The translations under genes and the position numbers were made by a program. From an uncultured Bacilli bacterium (lineage in GTDB: Bacteria > Bacillota_I > Bacilli_A > RF39 > UBA660): 34,215 nucleotides of DNA. The notes under the pieces were generated by a model, which worked only from the letters and a program-made list of their open reading frames with translations, did not search any database and was not told the origin of the DNA. The stretch is from NCBI GenBank assembly GCA_944371995.1, contig CALVYD010000017.1, forward strand, positions 1 to 34,215, in the 5' to 3' direction. Positions 33,573 through 34,215 of the stretch are shown here, piece after piece (the first letter of the stretch is position 1; each line of letters begins with the position of its first letter).

Positions 33573-34099
33573 AAAAAATAGTAAGAAATAAAAATGTCAT
33601 CATTTCTATATTATGTATAACAATAATAGTATTAAGTATAGGATTTACTTTAGTTACTTTAAAGTTAAAAGAAAGAGAGAGCAACAGTAAAATATATGAT
33701 GTATCAATAGTACGAATTCAGGAAGGAACTGCAATCAAAGGTGGAGAAGTATTACCAACTGGAAAAAATAAGATAGAAGACAATGGAAAAACAGCAAATT
33801 TTGAATTTACACTAAATTATCCAAAAGACACATTGACATATATTATTACTATCAAAAATAATGGTAACTTAAAAGCAAAAATTGATGGTCTAGCAGAAAG
33901 TCCAGACTATCTAAACAGTAACAATCAAGCAAATACCATCCTTCCGGTAATCATAAATCACAACGATATCACAAATCAAGAATTAAATCCAGGAGAAGAG
34001 ATTAATTTAACGATAACAGTAGAATTTACAAGTAGTGGACTACCAATGACAAAAGTAGTCCCTTATGAAGTAAGTATATTAACATCCTGTGTTGAATAA
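33569..34099 (+). CDS. Unknown membrane-anchored beta-rich protein, 176 aa
   Basis: I do not recognise this protein. A basic start (MKKIVRNKN) and a hydrophobic segment (about 10-32) make a signal anchor. The rest (about 40-170) reads like one Ig-like beta sandwich, with alternating strands such as FEFTLNYPKDTLTYIITIKNN and LNPGEEINLTITVEFT, split by Gly/Asn turns. The N-N-G and NPGEE turns are like those of secreted adhesion or stalk domains. The start at 33569 overlaps the previous stop codon by 4 nt and follows AGAGGG. It probably pairs with the 32709 product at the cell surface. A terminator closes the unit. Confidence 0.7.
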   Translation: MKKIVRNKNVIISILCITIIVLSIGFTLVTLKLKERESNSKIYDVSIVRIQEGTAIKGGEVLPTGKNKIEDNGKTANFEFTLNYPKDTLTYIITIKNNGNLKAKIDGLAESPDYLNSNNQANTILPVIINHNDITNQELNPGEEINLTITVEFTSSGLPMTKVVPYEVSILTSCVE

Positions 34100-34110
34100 A
34101 AACATTAATT

Positions 34111-34139
34111 AGCATTCCATAAGGAGTGCTTTTTATTTG
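34111..34139 (+). terminator. Terminator of the mraZ-pbpB unit
   Basis: AGCATTCC (34111-34118) pairs with GGAGTGCT (34123-34130) around ATAA with one G-U pair, followed by TTTTTATTT. Confidence 0.8.
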
Positions 34140-34156
34140 CGTTGAATCAATCTAAA

Positions 34157-34215
34157 GTGCACAAATAAGTGCAATTTAAAGTTAAATGTGTATTTTTAAA
34201 AGAAAATGCACATTT
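34157..34215. repeat. Inverted and direct repeats at the right edge
   Basis: AAATGTGTATTTT (34184-34196) pairs with AAAATGCACATTT (34203-34215) with one G-U pair, and its right arm ends on the last base of the window. Upstream, GTGCAC (34157-34162) and GTGCAA (34169-34174) share the GTGCA core. It is either a long hairpin or a set of binding sites; the window cuts it off. Confidence 0.4.

Noticed and set aside
1..34215. Mobile element or prophage
   Set aside because: No transposase, integrase, phage gene or flanking target duplication is seen; base composition looks even throughout.

Overview
The window looks like chromosomal DNA of a low-GC, wall-building member of the Bacillota, most likely class Bacilli. 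The DNA is very AT-rich by eye. Translation signals are GGAGG-type ribosome binding sites, and U-tailed hairpin terminators separate many of the genes. The class assignment rests on a DnaI-type helicase loader near thrS, a T-box leader, mraZ-rsmH-ftsL-pbpB order, a PASTA penicillin-binding protein, ComEA/ComEC, and an SigE/SigK-like sigma factor. Compact or rearranged genes (short SMC, ThrRS without its TGS domain, soluble GdpP-like phosphodiesterase, VanY-TruB fusion) suggest an uncultured, somewhat streamlined gut-type Bacilli lineage, but that is inference. No rRNA, tRNA, CRISPR array, transposase or integrase gene was recognised.

Layout. 1-8.3 kb: a VanY-like peptidase fused to the tRNA pseudouridine synthase TruB, a Ca2+/cation antiporter, an unknown protein, rpsO with a structured leader, pnp, a membrane-anchored degenerate NodB-fold protein and an unknown soluble protein. 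8.3-14.6 kb: a lipoprotein, smc, a protein with an M3-like metallopeptidase signature, and on the minus strand def (peptide deformylase) and a tiny YjcZ-like membrane protein. 14.7-21.7 kb: ftsW, a DHH/DHHA1 phosphodiesterase (probably c-di-AMP), comEA-comEC, dnaI and an M23 peptidase. 21.7-25.6 kb: a threonine T-box controlling two unknown genes and thrS, then a sigma factor. 25.7-28.0 kb: two paralogous proteins built only of about 86-residue tandem repeats that resemble the helicase-associated (HA) domain. 28.1-34.1 kb: a GNAT acetyltransferase, then the start of the division/cell wall cluster (mraZ, rsmH, ftsL, pbpB), followed by two unknown membrane-anchored proteins.

Functionally most of the window is housekeeping: translation (TruB, S15, Def, ThrRS), RNA decay (PNPase), chromosome maintenance (SMC, DnaI), DNA uptake (ComEA/EC), and wall synthesis or remodelling (FtsW, PBP, FtsL, M23 and the MraZ regulator). 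The most unusual content is the repeat-only HA-like gene pair at 25751-27988, which contains an exact recent 258-bp tandem duplication, and the VanY-TruB fusion. All family calls come from reading motifs in the sequence; no database search was run.
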